Assembly: GCF_012027425.1 (NCBI RefSeq)
Contig: NZ_SNUE01000001.1
Location: 186,001 to 250,000, forward strand
Direction of reading: 5' to 3'
DNA length: 64,000 bases
DNA from: Thermococcus sp. MV5
GTDB taxonomy: Archaea > Methanobacteriota_B > Thermococci > Thermococcales > Thermococcaceae
Shown here in pieces: positions 48,317-58,100 of this stretch. The notes under the pieces are model-generated. The model did not search any database. It worked only from the letters and a program-made list of their open reading frames with translations, and was not told where the DNA came from. Position 1 is the first letter of the stretch. Every line of letters starts with the position of its first letter. The position numbers were made by a program, and so were the translations under genes.

Positions 48317-48325
48317 CTTAAAAAG
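48317..48325 (-). promoter_or_regulatory. TATA box of the feo operon
   Basis: CTTTTTAAG on the minus strand with an AAATC-type upstream element, 30-40 bp before the DtxR-type palindrome. Between this and the gene at 48482 there is nothing else but AT-rich promoter sequence. Confidence 0.5.
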
Positions 48326-48481
48326 ATTTGGTATGTCTAATATCCTCAGGGAGTTTTGATATCAAACAAAATAGTTCAATTACAATATCAGCTGGGTACT
48401 CTTATCAGCTATAAAAATGCAAATTATTTTAAAGATAAACATACAATAAATTAATGACAAAAATATAATGGAGGATCTAAA

Positions 48482-48829
48482 ATGGATGAAGAAAAGAAAA
48501 CATCTCTTGGACTTGAAGAAAATATAGAAGGAGCATTAGCTTATCTATTAGGTTGGTTGACAGGGATATTGTTCTTGTTACTTGAGAAAGATAGTGATTT
48601 TGTAAGATTCCACGCAATGCAATCAACGATAACCTTCTTGGGAATTATGATAGCAAGCTTCATATTGGGATTTATACCCTTCCTTGGATGGATGCTTGGA
48701 ATGCTCCTTGGGCTTGTTGGATTTATCCTGTGGATAGTTGGGATGATTAAAGCATTCCAAGGAGAGTACTATAAGTTCCCAATAGTGGGAGAAATAGCAG
48801 AAAAACAATTAGGAAAAATTAACATTTAG
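48482..48829 (+). CDS. DUF4870 membrane protein
   Basis: A 115-residue small membrane protein. It begins with a charged cytosolic segment, then GALAYLLGWLTGILFLLLEKDSDFVRFHAMQS, the family signature (given in part: ALAYLLGWLTGILFLLLEK and FVRFHAMQS), followed by two more hydrophobic helices to residue 95. About three to four membrane passes. Function is unknown. GGAGGATC precedes the ATG. Shares four bases at its end with the convergent transporter gene. Confidence 0.85.
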   Translation: MDEEKKTSLGLEENIEGALAYLLGWLTGILFLLLEKDSDFVRFHAMQSTITFLGIMIASFILGFIPFLGWMLGMLLGLVGFILWIVGMIKAFQGEYYKFPIVGEIAEKQLGKINI

Positions 48830-49821
48830 ATTCTTTTTCTTTCCTTTTGTTCCTTCCATTCTTCTAATAAAGTTGAAAGAAGGCCCAATACTACTGGCCC
48901 AATTATAATTCCTTTTATTCCAAAGGCCATTATACCCCCAAAAATCCCAATTAACACTATAGCAGAGTTCATCTTCGCACCTTCTGCAACTAGCTTGGGC
49001 CTAACTGTAATATCTGGTACGGGAGATACAAGAAGCGCCCCATAAATCCCAAACATAATTCCCGCGAAAATTTCTCCTTGGGTAAGAAGATATATTGCCC
49101 CCGCTAGCCACACTAACCATCCACCGATTACTGGAAGGAGTTCAAGGACAATACAAAGAATCCCTGCTGCTATTGATCCACTCAAATCTGCTATTCCAAA
49201 CACATAAAATCCTAAAGTTAATATAAAGCCTTTAAAGATACTCAGCATGAGCCATGTTCTCAAAATAGCATTCAGAGTATCTCTAGCCTTGTTAATTAGT
49301 TCGACTCCAAGATCTCTTCTTTCTTCTGGTAAAAGGCGGTAAACTTCGTTTAAAAGAACATGAGAGTGTGTCAATATACCATAAAACACGACAATAAAGA
49401 TAATAGCTTGAAGAAGAAGCTTAGGTATTGAAAGAGTGTAACTAAGAAGATATTCACTCAACTTTGCAGAAACTCTTTCAAGCAAAATCGCCGTTGATTG
49501 CCGTATATCCAGAGGAAGGTCTAAACTCACAAACCATTCAAATGCTTCGTTTATATATAATATAAGAGAGCTTGTGACATCTCTAAACCACAAGGCTATT
49601 CCAAAAATAAAACCAATGAGAAGCAGACTCATGAATACTGAAAGCACAATAGCAGAGTTTTTTGCCCCAATTCTCTGGGTAAGCTTTGTATGTGCAGGAT
49701 GAAGAATATATGCAACAGTCAAAGCAAAAATTATCGGTGTAATAAGTGGCTCAACAGTCTTCCAAACCATGAAAAGAATTATCAATGAGACAACAATCCA
49801 AATAACATGTTCAGTTTCCAT
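48826..49821 (-). CDS. AI-2E family (PerM/TqsA-type) transporter
   Basis: Integral membrane protein of 331 residues with 7-8 predicted membrane segments: paired N-terminal helices (VIWIVVSLIILFMVW, LITPIIFALTVAYILHPA), a long periplasmic or cytosolic loop (about 90-150), and C-terminal helices with LELLPVIGGWLVWLAGAIYL, the conserved family block with P-x-x-G-x-x. Substrates of this family in archaea are not established (Na+/H+ antiport and solute export have been proposed). ATG follows GGAGATGATAAT; the next gene upstream ends four bases before it. Confidence 0.87.
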   Translation of the reverse strand: METEHVIWIVVSLIILFMVWKTVEPLITPIIFALTVAYILHPAHTKLTQRIGAKNSAIVLSVFMSLLLIGFIFGIALWFRDVTSSLILYINEAFEWFVSLDLPLDIRQSTAILLERVSAKLSEYLLSYTLSIPKLLLQAIIFIVVFYGILTHSHVLLNEVYRLLPEERRDLGVELINKARDTLNAILRTWLMLSIFKGFILTLGFYVFGIADLSGSIAAGILCIVLELLPVIGGWLVWLAGAIYLLTQGEIFAGIMFGIYGALLVSPVPDITVRPKLVAEGAKMNSAIVLIGIFGGIMAFGIKGIIIGPVVLGLLSTLLEEWKEQKERKRI

Positions 49822-49825
49822 ATTA

Positions 49826-50296
49826 TCATCTCCTTAAGTATTTAAGGAGTAAATCCCCCACCTGAGGTTTGTTAAACACAAATAGTATCTTTCTTGCTTC
49901 ATCAAACAAGAAGTTCCTCCCAATAACCAATAAACCCTCTTTAAGTTTATAGATCTCTGCATTCTTAATATCAATCGAATGTTTAACCTCATCTGGGAGT
50001 TCCATTCCATCTAGTGATCTATTAACCCTATCAACCAAGGATCGAGTGATAAATTTTGGTTTCCCTAATTGATATTTCTCTGCCACTACCTCATCCGCAT
50101 CCATATAAACTCCCCAGAACTCCTTAGCACATTCAAATGGATAAACATATTCGGAACCATAAACTGGTTGATAGAGATCATATATAATGGCGAGCAATGT
50201 TTTTCTACCATCCCCTCCATAATATTCAACCCGTAAGTTGAACTTTCCATCTTCGAATCCATTTTCAAATATTTCAAGATGCTCCTCACATTTCAT
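49826..50296 (-). CDS. Hypothetical protein, 156 aa
   Basis: Start at ATG 50296 is clear: AGGAGGTGA lies four bases before it and it begins just after the sppA stop. The protein has no membrane segment. A beta-rich N-terminal half (FNLRVEYYGGDGRKTLLAIIYDLY) leads into a charged helical part. No family is recognised. It sits between sppA and the AI-2E transporter gene on the same strand with spacings of 4 bp each, so the three are probably one transcription unit. Confidence 0.65.
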   Translation of the reverse strand: MKCEEHLEIFENGFEDGKFNLRVEYYGGDGRKTLLAIIYDLYQPVYGSEYVYPFECAKEFWGVYMDADEVVAEKYQLGKPKFITRSLVDRVNRSLDGMELPDEVKHSIDIKNAEIYKLKEGLLVIGRNFLFDEARKILFVFNKPQVGDLLLKYLRR

Positions 50297-50300
50297 GCCT

Positions 50301-51308
50301 TCACCTCCTGATGTACGAAACCACATAATTTGACGGCATATAAAACGAGGAGCTCTCATAAATCCCAAAATCTGTTTTCTGAGTGTCATAAAGCACAACG
50401 TTAGCACTCTTTATTCCCAACATATTTTCTAGTACCGTTATTGCATAATCCAAGTCTCCTGTCTCATCTATTAAGGTTCCCTTAACTTCACTCGCAAACC
50501 ACACTCTCCCATCTCCATACTGCCTTGTTGTATTCATATCAAGCTTTCTTCCCTCACTTACTACCTGAAGAAAATATTCAAAATAAGTATTAACTTCATT
50601 TTTTATCATCTCTCGCTCTTCATCTGTTAGGTCCCTCCACTCAGCACCCGTATCTTTATATTTCCCAGTTTTGAAGACATTCACTTTTATTCCATTTTGA
50701 GCATAGTTCTGTTCAAGATTATAGTGAACGTAGATAACCCCTATACTCCCTACCTCAGCGAGAGGATCTGCAATTATCTTATCTGCAGCACAAGCTAGGA
50801 AATACCCTCCAGAGGCCGCTAATCCTCCTGTATACACGACTATGGGTTTCTCGTAGGATAATTTTCTTAATTCCTTGTAAATTGTTATTACCGGGCCCAC
50901 ATATCCTCCGGGACTTTCAATCCATAGAATTACACCAACAACATTGTCATCCTTCCGTATCTGCCTTATTTTGGATATTGTCGTAACAGCCATACTCCCA
51001 TCAATAGGGCCAATAATTGGAAGAATAGCTATTGTGACATTTGATTCCCCCGTCTTATTAGCTCTCAATTGGTTTTTTATATATTCAAGTTCCCTCTGAA
51101 GTTCATCTATTTTTGCTTGAAGAGCCAAAGTAGCATTGCTCTCGATTTCCCTCACAGTTTCATTATATACTACAGTGATATTGGTTTTTTCTTGGATAGC
51201 TCTCTGGAGTTCATTATTGTTAATATAAAGGAGAACATTTCCAACTGCTGCTAGGGCTAAGAGTAGCATGAGAATGAAGCTAAGATATTTCCATACCTCT
51301 CTCTCCAT
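50301..51308 (-). CDS. sppA: Signal peptide peptidase SppA, S49 family
   Basis: Membrane-anchored protease that clears cleaved signal peptides. One N-terminal anchor (about residues 8-28), a coiled-coil-like stretch (40-80), then the S49 domain: the serine nucleophile in YTGGLAASGGYFLACAAD and the general-base lysine in FKTGKYKDTGAEWRDL form the Ser/Lys dyad. The domain faces outward, judged from the basic residues before the anchor. ATG 51308 is preceded by AGGTGATTCTA; the GTG at 51317 is inside that site. First of three closely spaced genes. Confidence 0.92.
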   Translation of the reverse strand: MEREVWKYLSFILMLLLALAAVGNVLLYINNNELQRAIQEKTNITVVYNETVREIESNATLALQAKIDELQRELEYIKNQLRANKTGESNVTIAILPIIGPIDGSMAVTTISKIRQIRKDDNVVGVILWIESPGGYVGPVITIYKELRKLSYEKPIVVYTGGLAASGGYFLACAADKIIADPLAEVGSIGVIYVHYNLEQNYAQNGIKVNVFKTGKYKDTGAEWRDLTDEEREMIKNEVNTYFEYFLQVVSEGRKLDMNTTRQYGDGRVWFASEVKGTLIDETGDLDYAITVLENMLGIKSANVVLYDTQKTDFGIYESSSFYMPSNYVVSYIRR

Positions 51309-51395
51309 TAGAATCACCTAAAATGAAATAACTTTGGAAACTTTTAAATTTGGTGTTCCCATAATCTTTAACAAAAACATGAAAAGGTGTAAAAC

Positions 51396-52202
51396 ATGGA
51401 GATAGGAGTAAGTATTTATCCACATTTTGTAAACAAAGGGAAAGCTCTCCCGTCTGTTTTGGCGGATATAAAGATTAAAGATTATGATTTTGTTCAAATA
51501 TTTCCACATGCTCTGGGCCTCATTAAGAACGGCCAAGTAGTAGAGAAAAACCTTCGCTCGGTAGAGAATGCATTAAAGGGAGTTGGAGTAAATTACACTA
51601 TCAGGATGCCTCTTTCAGTGAACCTCAGAGACAGTATATACTACACCCGACACTTCAAAGTAGCTAGAGCTGTGATTGATGTAGCAATAAAACTCGGTGC
51701 AAAGATAGTTGTCATGCAAAGCGGACGTACCGGAAGATTAGACTTAGAGATAGAAGCTCTTCAACAGCTTGCAGATATGGCAGAGAGTTTTGGAATTAAA
51801 ATAGCTCTTGAAAACACATACAGTGTTAAAGACACCCTCTATGTTGTTGAAAGTGTTAACAAGAAAAATGTAGGATTTGCCCTAGATCTCGGCCACGCAT
51901 TCCTCAGTGCCCAGGGTGATGAAAATAGATTCTTAGAAGACGTGAAACTTGGAACAGAGAAAACAATAATACTCATGATTCACGATAATTTTGGAAAACT
52001 TTCTCCACAAGTAGAGCCAGAGGATACTTTAGCCTATGGAGTTGGTGACCTTCACTTAATGCCAGGAGAAGGAAAAATACCCTTTGGAAAAACCCTTAAG
52101 CTATTTGGAGACGTACCACTTTTGATTAAAATAAAAGACCCAGACACCTTCGCAACACTTCCAACAAAGAAGGGCCTAATAGAACTACTAACAAGTATTT
52201 AA
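51396..52202 (+). CDS. Sugar phosphate isomerase/epimerase-like TIM-barrel protein
   Basis: A 268-residue protein of the xylose-isomerase-like/AP endonuclease 2 fold. Signs are the alternating strand/helix pattern, [19 protein letters not shown] (metal-binding Glu), [17 protein letters not shown] (Asp and His) and [12 protein letters not shown] (His and Asp), matching the metal-site carboxylates and histidines of the fold. It may be an isomerase, an epimerase or a DNA repair endonuclease IV relative; the typical EndoIV zinc pattern is incomplete. AGGTGTAAAAC precedes the ATG. Convergent with the RNase III-like gene (overlap 4 bases). Confidence 0.82.
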   Translation: MEIGVSIYPHFVNKGKALPSVLADIKIKDYDFVQIFPHALGLIKNGQVVEKNLRSVENALKGVGVNYTIRMPLSVNLRDSIYYTRHFKVARAVIDVAIKLGAKIVVMQSGRTGRLDLEIEALQQLADMAESFGIKIALENTYSVKDTLYVVESVNKKNVGFALDLGHAFLSAQGDENRFLEDVKLGTEKTIILMIHDNFGKLSPQVEPEDTLAYGVGDLHLMPGEGKIPFGKTLKLFGDVPLLIKIKDPDTFATLPTKKGLIELLTSI

Positions 52203-52585
52203 AGTCCCAATCTATCTTTTATAATCTTCAAGAGCTCCCCAAAAGCATTTCCGATTACTTCTTTTTTTCTTGAGGGATGTGCAACATCAGGAGAGAGATT
52301 TTTCCCTACTATCTTTACAGCTTCTTCTATGCTTATTATTTTTTCAAGCCATGCGTAAGCAATGATGGCCTCGGCTATATCACCTTTTCCATGCTTATCT
52401 GTTCTTGGGGGAACATAATGAAGAAGACCAGATTTTTCAAGAGCTATTGTCAAAGACGCATTAGGAACCCTACCAGCACTCGGATGACCAAGATACTCAC
52501 TAAGTGCCAAAGAAAAGATAAAGTTAATAAGAGAATCCCCAAACTTAGAGAGATTCTTATCCGTAAAATCTTTAGAATATCTCAT
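52199..52585 (-). CDS. Ribonuclease III-family (mini-III-like) protein
   Basis: A 128-residue single-domain protein with an RNase III fold: [19 protein letters not shown] resembles the signature helix, and [16 protein letters not shown] carries the second acidic metal ligands. No dsRNA-binding domain is present, as in bacterial Mini-III, which matures 23S rRNA ends. ATG 52585 has GGAAGGGG upstream; the ORF continuing to 52693 overlaps rpoL. Catalysis is not certain because only part of the usual EDxxxE array can be matched. Confidence 0.75.
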   Translation of the reverse strand: MRYSKDFTDKNLSKFGDSLINFIFSLALSEYLGHPSAGRVPNASLTIALEKSGLLHYVPPRTDKHGKGDIAEAIIAYAWLEKIISIEEAVKIVGKNLSPDVAHPSRKKEVIGNAFGELLKIIKDRLGL

Positions 52586-52622
52586 TATTCTAACCCCTTC
52601 CGAATAAAATGTAAAAAGAAAC

Positions 52623-52910
52623 TCACTCTTTTGTAGTCTTTTCCCAAACTTCAAGAACGTCCTTAGCCTTGTCGAATATCTTCTGAGCTGCATCTTCCAA
52701 AGCTTTCTCTGGAGTTATTTTGCCATCAGTAACTATTCTAAACTTTGGTTTTCTTGCCATCAGTACAGGATGCTCTATAGTATATGCGGCAAATGTGACG
52801 TGCTTGTTCTCATGGAGCACCTCATTTAGCAAGTTGGCAAACGTATGATCCTCTCCTATCAAGTAAAACTCAAGCAAATTCTCGTCACGCTTTATAAGTT
52901 CAATCTTCAT
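52623..52910 (-). CDS. rpoL: DNA-directed RNA polymerase subunit L (Rpo11)
   Basis: Assembly subunit that pairs with subunit D, equivalent to part of bacterial alpha and eukaryotic Rpb11. The 95 residues show [23 protein letters not shown] (in parts: [16 protein letters not shown]) and [23 protein letters not shown]. The ATG overlaps the DUF2067 stop (TAATG), giving a coupled start with GGGGTGAGG upstream. Confidence 0.96.
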   Translation of the reverse strand: MKIELIKRDENLLEFYLIGEDHTFANLLNEVLHENKHVTFAAYTIEHPVLMARKPKFRIVTDGKITPEKALEDAAQKIFDKAKDVLEVWEKTTKE

Positions 52911-53530
52911 TATTCCTCACCCCTCAATTTTTTAAGCATGATTTCCATCGCCTGCTCCTTATTCTTCACAAGTTCGTATTTAAACTTATCTTCCTTATAT
53001 TCCGCAACTCCAAAATCAACAGCGAACTCCAAAACCTCCTGAGGGTCAATATCAAAAGTTGCTGCTAGCGGAATAACAACCTCCCTTATCTGCCTAGTAG
53101 TTTGAAGAGAGATATCACTCAGTATTCCTCCAAGTTTTTTAACTAATTCTACAATCTCTTCCCATGGTAGGGAGCTTATGAGCTTATACTCCTTGAGTTC
53201 GCTATGCTCCCCCAAAAGTTCAAGAGTTTTTATCAATATTGGAATTGATATAGTAACCCCCGCCTCTCTAAAAATATCATCAACATCATATTGATAAAAC
53301 CCCTTTTTATTAGGATAGAGGCGAGAACGGACTTTATAATGTATTTCTCTAACTTTTTGCATGGCTTCTCTTATCTCGTCTTTCGTACCCTGGATATTGA
53401 TCTTGAGAGAGTTCAATTTACCATGAACATAAATGAAGGCAGGTAATTCGAGTTTTTGAAGTTCTTTCATCAACTCTTCTTTTTCTACATCATCTCTAAC
53501 ATGAACGACTATAACCTTCTTTGCTCTCAT
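52910..53530 (-). CDS. DUF2067 family protein
   Basis: A 206-residue archaeal protein between csl4 and rpoL. The sequence alternates beta strands and helices ([43 protein letters not shown]), suggesting small RNA-binding-like alpha/beta domains. Its fixed place next to exosome and RNA polymerase genes argues for an RNA-related job, but no function is known to me. ATG follows AGGTGTAAGAT. Confidence 0.85.
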   Translation of the reverse strand: MRAKKVIVVHVRDDVEKEELMKELQKLELPAFIYVHGKLNSLKINIQGTKDEIREAMQKVREIHYKVRSRLYPNKKGFYQYDVDDIFREAGVTISIPILIKTLELLGEHSELKEYKLISSLPWEEIVELVKKLGGILSDISLQTTRQIREVVIPLAATFDIDPQEVLEFAVDFGVAEYKEDKFKYELVKNKEQAMEIMLKKLRGEE

Positions 53531-53540
53531 ATCTTACACC

Positions 53541-54140
53541 TTACTCCAACTTCAGTTTTCTATAATACGCAGATAACTTTCTAGCCTCAGTTCTCCCACA
53601 TTTAGGACACACCAACACATTACCTCTTCTTACTAAAGGTATTCTACATGAAGAACATAATGCGTAAATCACGCCCAAATCCAACTCTTTTGTTGTGAGT
53701 TGTATTGGACTTTTTTCATTAGTTAAAACCCTTGCTCTAACTATATCACCAATTTTGAACTCATTATTCATGGACTCCACGTATCCCTCTCTAACTTGAG
53801 AAATATGGATACCAGCCAACTTTGAAGTTGCTATCTCCCTATAACCCTTTCTCCCTTCAATTTTAAGCAGCTGAACTATCGCAGCCTGTGGCTTTACTTC
53901 AATCACTCTTGCTATGACAGTATCACCTATCTGTGGAAGTGGTGGAGTGTCAGTGATAGGCTCTACCGAAATCTCAATTTTTTCGAGATCAATTTTAACT
54001 CTACCTGCTCTGGCAGCATAAAGCTCGCCATTTTCCTCGATTATTCCCTCACCTGGAAGGAATTCCTCAATAACCCCCAGATAATCTCCAGGAAGAACTA
54101 TATCTCCATTTTTTATTATCTTCTTTTTCTCTTCATCCAT
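53541..54140 (-). CDS. csl4: Exosome RNA-binding subunit Csl4
   Basis: Cap subunit of the archaeal exosome, 199 residues. N-terminal domain (ILPG-like VLPGDYLGVIEEFLPGEG), central S1 domain (IGDTVIARVIEVKPQAAIVQLL, split here as IGDTVIARV and ISQVREGYVESM), and a C-terminal zinc ribbon (CSSCR...CPKCGRTEARKLS). It recruits DnaG and substrate RNA to the Rrp41-Rrp42 ring, whose genes are not in this window. ATG follows GGTGGTGGG. Leads the csl4-DUF2067-rpoL series. Confidence 0.94.
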   Translation of the reverse strand: MDEEKKKIIKNGDIVLPGDYLGVIEEFLPGEGIIEENGELYAARAGRVKIDLEKIEISVEPITDTPPLPQIGDTVIARVIEVKPQAAIVQLLKIEGRKGYREIATSKLAGIHISQVREGYVESMNNEFKIGDIVRARVLTNEKSPIQLTTKELDLGVIYALCSSCRIPLVRRGNVLVCPKCGRTEARKLSAYYRKLKLE

Positions 54141-54260
54141 TTACCCACCACCACTAGACTTAGCCCTTCCAAACTTTTAAGCTTATGGATGGGAAAGCCT
54201 ATAAAAAGGTTGATGGCAACTTTTATGTAGTTTGGCAATAGAAATGAGGTGGTGATATAG

Positions 54261-56138
54261 ATGAGAATGCTCCTAATACACAGTGACTATCTTGAATATG
54301 AAGTGAAAGATAAAGCACTCAAAACACCTGAAGAAATAAGGGAAGATCAAAAAATAGGAAAACTAGATGAAGTTCTTGCGGTATTCATAAGTGTTGAAAA
54401 AGTTGACGAACAAAACCCGAATGAAATTGTAGACAAGGCTATAAAAGAGATAGAGGATGTCGCTTCTCAAGTAAAAACAAAAAACGTTTTTGTTTATCCA
54501 TTCGCCCATTTAAGCAGTGAACTCGGTTCACCAGAGGTTGCTCTAAAAATTCTCAAAAAGATAGAAGAAAAGCTTAAGGAGAAGGATTACAACGTTAAGC
54601 GGGCCCCCTTTGGATATTACAAAGCATTTAAACTAAGTTGTAAAGGCCATCCCTTAGCAGAACTCTCAAGGACAATAGTGCCTGGAGAGGCTAAAAAAGA
54701 GGAAGAAGTCCCGGAGGCATTAAAGAAAGAGGAAGAGCTTATAAGTTACTGGTACATCCTAACACCTGATGGAGAGCTCATAGAGGTAGATAAATTCGAC
54801 TTTTCTGGTCATGAAAACCTTAGAAAGTTTGCCAATTATGAGATAAGCAAAAGCAGAGTTGTCACGGAGGAACCACCTCATGTAAAGATAATGCTCGAGC
54901 AAGAGCTTGTTGATTATGAAGAGGGAAGTGATCCTGGAAACCTTCGTTATTATCCTAAGGGGAGACTAATCAAGTCCCTTCTCGAGAATTACGTAACTGA
55001 GAAAGTCATAGAATATGGCGCAATGGAAGTGGAGACCCCAATCATGTATGACTTCGAACATCCAGCACTTGAGAAATACCTAAATCGTTTCCCTGCAAGA
55101 CAATATGTTGTGAAAAGTGGAGATAAGAAGTTCTTCCTTAGATTTGCCGCCTGTTTTGGCCAATTCCTCATAAAGAAGGACGCTACAATAAGCTACCGCC
55201 ACCTCCCTCTGAAGATGTATGAATTAACCAGGTATTCATTTAGAAGAGAAAAGAGAGGAGAATTAAGCGGACTCAGGAGATTAAGAGCCTTTACAATGCC
55301 TGATATGCACACAGTGGCTAAAGACTTGCAGCAGGCCATGGAAGAATTCAAAAAACAATACAAGCTAAGTATGGAAGTTCTCAAAGGTGTGGGTCTAGCT
55401 CCTGAGGATTATGAAGTAGCAATCAGATTCACAGAAGATTTCTGGAATGAGAATAAAGAATTCATAATAGAACTTGCAAAAATAATTGGTAAACCAGTGC
55501 TAATAGAGATGTGGAAACAAAGATTCTTCTACTTCATTCTAAAGTTTGAGTTTAACTTCGTTGACAACCTTGACAAGGCAGCCGCTCTAAGTACAGTACA
55601 GATAGATGTAGAAAACGCTCAAAGGTTTGGAATAAGTTACTACAACGAGGACGGACAGGAAGAGTACCCACTACTCCTCCACTGTTCGCCAAGTGGTGCC
55701 ATAGAGAGGGTGATGTATGCGATACTCGAAAAACAGGCAAAACTTATGAAGCAAGGTAAAAAGCCAATGTATCCCTTATGGCTCAGCCCAATCCAAGTGA
55801 GAGTAATCCCGATTAGTGATAAATACCTCGACTATGCCCTTTACGTAGCTGGAAAACTCGAAGGTGCAAAGATAAGAGCCGATGTAGACGACAGAAATGA
55901 AAGACTTAACAAAAAGATCAGGGAAGCTGAGAAAGAGTGGATTCCATACATAATTGTAGTAGGAGAAAACGAAAAGAGAATGGGCATTATCACAGTTAGA
56001 AAGAGGAAAGACAACAAACAATATGAAATGCATATCGAGGACCTAATAAAAGAGATAAGACAGAAAACAGAAGGCTTCCCCTACAAACCGAGACCATTGC
56101 CATTGTTGGTTAGCATGAGACCAAAATTTAGAGGATGA
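54261..56138 (+). CDS. thrS: Threonyl-tRNA synthetase, archaeal type
   Basis: Class II synthetase of 625 residues. The first 140 residues are the archaea-specific editing domain related to D-aminoacyl-tRNA deacylase ([29 protein letters not shown]). The catalytic core follows from about 200, with motif 2 ([18 protein letters not shown] in parts) and zinc-site residues in [10 protein letters not shown] and [13 protein letters not shown] (motif 3). A HGTP anticodon-binding domain is at the end (about 510-610). The ATG follows GGTGATATAG; a TATA box CCTATAAAA lies near 54200. Confidence 0.96.
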   Translation: MRMLLIHSDYLEYEVKDKALKTPEEIREDQKIGKLDEVLAVFISVEKVDEQNPNEIVDKAIKEIEDVASQVKTKNVFVYPFAHLSSELGSPEVALKILKKIEEKLKEKDYNVKRAPFGYYKAFKLSCKGHPLAELSRTIVPGEAKKEEEVPEALKKEEELISYWYILTPDGELIEVDKFDFSGHENLRKFANYEISKSRVVTEEPPHVKIMLEQELVDYEEGSDPGNLRYYPKGRLIKSLLENYVTEKVIEYGAMEVETPIMYDFEHPALEKYLNRFPARQYVVKSGDKKFFLRFAACFGQFLIKKDATISYRHLPLKMYELTRYSFRREKRGELSGLRRLRAFTMPDMHTVAKDLQQAMEEFKKQYKLSMEVLKGVGLAPEDYEVAIRFTEDFWNENKEFIIELAKIIGKPVLIEMWKQRFFYFILKFEFNFVDNLDKAAALSTVQIDVENAQRFGISYYNEDGQEEYPLLLHCSPSGAIERVMYAILEKQAKLMKQGKKPMYPLWLSPIQVRVIPISDKYLDYALYVAGKLEGAKIRADVDDRNERLNKKIREAEKEWIPYIIVVGENEKRMGIITVRKRKDNKQYEMHIEDLIKEIRQKTEGFPYKPRPLPLLVSMRPKFRG

Positions 56139-56181
56139 AATTTTCTTTCTTCCCTTAAAATTTTATAAGAAAAAAGAGCTG

Positions 56182-56862
56182 TCATTTTTCAGATTTTTGC
56201 TCCCCAATCATGTCTCTAATGAACGCTTGAGCTTCTGGAGCAAATTTGTTCTGTGGAACCTCTTCTCCAAACTTATTGAAAACTCCACCCTCAATAAAGT
56301 TCAATTCAAAAACTTCGTATTTTTCACTGTCTTTTTCGGCAACGTTGATTCCATGTTTAGCCATGTGCTCTGGTAAGCTTTCTATATCTACGAATTTTCC
56401 ACATTTTTCGCACTTGTAAAACTGCCAGAAAACATAATCTTGACCGTTTATCATGTTACTCTTGAGATGTCTTACTAATGGTCCCCCAAGATATTCATAA
56501 AGATCCTCTTGAACGAGTTTTCCATCTCTCTCAATAACTCTAAATCCTCCCCAGATTATGTGGTCATTTATATCCATGAGTGTAGCTTTTAAGAACCTCT
56601 CTGACAATATAAATGTCCCATTTTTGATATAAAATGTATTAGCATCTGGGAGAACTGCAATATCAATTCCAGGTCCATCTTTTTGTTCACTCAGTTTTTC
56701 TGCTTCTTCTTTACTCTCTACTACTCTTATCCGTATAGGAAATTCACTTTTCCTGTGATATCCTATAATTTTGTCCCCATGAATGTCCCAATGATAATCG
56801 TCTAACATTCTTATTTTCGCATAAACCCTCTTAACATTCCCATTTAGCTCACTATATTTCAT
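56182..56862 (-). CDS. TBP-interacting protein TIP26-like
   Basis: A 226-residue protein that, from recall of the Thermococcales family, matches TIP26 of T. kodakarensis, which binds TBP and modulates transcription initiation. Visible features: a KYSELNGNVKRVYAKIRMLDD start, ATLMDINDHIIWGGFRV, and a C2H2/C2HC-like zinc motif CEKCGKFVDIESLPEHMAKHG near residue 155. ATG 56862 follows GGTGGTTGGG; the GTG nine bases upstream is part of that site. The identification rests on memory of the family, not on a search. Confidence 0.68.
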   Translation of the reverse strand: MKYSELNGNVKRVYAKIRMLDDYHWDIHGDKIIGYHRKSEFPIRIRVVESKEEAEKLSEQKDGPGIDIAVLPDANTFYIKNGTFILSERFLKATLMDINDHIIWGGFRVIERDGKLVQEDLYEYLGGPLVRHLKSNMINGQDYVFWQFYKCEKCGKFVDIESLPEHMAKHGINVAEKDSEKYEVFELNFIEGGVFNKFGEEVPQNKFAPEAQAFIRDMIGEQKSEK

Positions 56863-56984
56863 CCCAACCACCGATAGAAGCTCGACTTTAGGATTAATAA
56901 GTCTTCTCGGAAAAATTTAAAAAGGGTTGGAAATGCGAAAAAATCTTTTAAAGTTTAGAGAAGAGAAAAAGATGGAGTGATACA

Positions 56985-57812
56985 ATGCTCCCTAAAGAAG
57001 TAGAAGAAATCATAAGGAGAATGGAAGAAGAGCGAATCCAAGGAGCTTCTTATCTTGCAGAGATGGGTGCTAAGGCGTATATAAAGCTCACTGAGATATT
57101 TGAGGGAGATACGCTTTTAGAAGGGATAAAAGAGTTAGGAACAGAGCTCATTAACGTAAATCCCACAATGGCATCGCTTTATAACCTCGTGAGATTTATT
57201 CCTCTGACAAAAAACCCGGAGTTTGTAAAAGCAAAAGCAGAAGAGTTCATAAGATTAAACAAAGAGGCAAAGTTAGAAATCGGAAATATTGGGAGTGAGA
57301 TAATAGATCAAAATGAAATCATAATTACCCATTCCTACTCTTCAGCTGTTCTTGAAATAATAAAAAGAGCCAAAGAGAAAGGAAAAACCTTTAAAGTCAT
57401 ATTAACAGAGAGTGGGCCTGATTATGAAGGCTTAGCTTTAGCAAAAAGACTTGATGAACTCAAGATACCTTTTGAAGTTATAACTGACTCACAGATGGGT
57501 CTTTTTACAAAAAAAGCCACTCTAGCATTAGTTGGAGCAGACAATATAACAAGAGATGGTTATGTATTTAACAAAGCTGGGACATACTTACTTGCATTGT
57601 CATGTCATGATAACAGTATACCCTTTTATGTTGCTGCTGAAAGTTTCAAAATACATCCAGAAGCAAAAGTAGATGACGTAAAGATCGTTGAAAGAAAATT
57701 TAAAAGAGACCATATAATCATAAGAAACTACCTCTTTGATGCGACTCCTTGGAAGTATATCAGAGGAATAATAACCGAACTCGGAGTGCTGGTTCCACCA
57801 AAAGAAATTTAA
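56985..57812 (+). CDS. eIF2B alpha/MtnA-superfamily protein (aIF-2B-like)
   Basis: A 275-residue protein with the same fold as ribose-1,5-bisphosphate isomerase (3848). It keeps LVGADNITRDGYVFNKAGTYLLAL with the conserved Asp, but where the isomerase has the catalytic THCHSKA it has THSYSSA, so the cysteine is replaced by serine. This suggests a regulatory or different catalytic role; it is commonly annotated as an initiation factor IF-2B subunit, which archaea do not clearly need. The ATG follows GGAGTGATACA. Confidence 0.85.
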   Translation: MLPKEVEEIIRRMEEERIQGASYLAEMGAKAYIKLTEIFEGDTLLEGIKELGTELINVNPTMASLYNLVRFIPLTKNPEFVKAKAEEFIRLNKEAKLEIGNIGSEIIDQNEIIITHSYSSAVLEIIKRAKEKGKTFKVILTESGPDYEGLALAKRLDELKIPFEVITDSQMGLFTKKATLALVGADNITRDGYVFNKAGTYLLALSCHDNSIPFYVAAESFKIHPEAKVDDVKIVERKFKRDHIIIRNYLFDATPWKYIRGIITELGVLVPPKEI

Positions 57813-57814
57813 GG

Positions 57815-58080
57815 TTAGAGAGCGGCATTAATTAAACTCCTCATGTAAATCTCGGCAGTATCAAAGACCTCGGGTCTTACATCCCCTTGCTTTATTACCA
57901 ATGGAAACCCTGTACATCTAGGATAACTCCATCTACATTCTGATCCTGTATATACCATCCTATGAGCTCAATTAATCATGGCTTGCTTTTGAGGTTCTCA
58001 AACATGAGTTCTTCAAAAATTATTCTGTTGATCTCTTCTATTTCCTCCTCATTGGGTACGATTACTCGAAATCCTTCTCC
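57815..58080 (-). pseudogene. Truncated aspartate/glutamate racemase pseudogene
   Basis: The 353-bp gap 57813-58165 encodes on the minus strand the last 90 or so residues of an amino acid racemase. GEGFRVIVPNEEEIEEINRI is followed by IFEEL, an in-frame TGA (57976-57978), then IGWYIQDQNVDGVIL, a one-base deletion near 57915-57921, and GFPLVIKQGDVRPEVFDTAE to a TAA at 57815-57817. The deletion falls in the second catalytic motif: (G)CTG remains where GCTE is expected. The N-terminal half, with the first cysteine, is missing, replaced by an IS200/IS605-like hairpin. An intact relative is at 7783. Confidence 0.82.
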
Positions 58081-58100
58081 CCAAGTGCTGTCTCTGCTCT

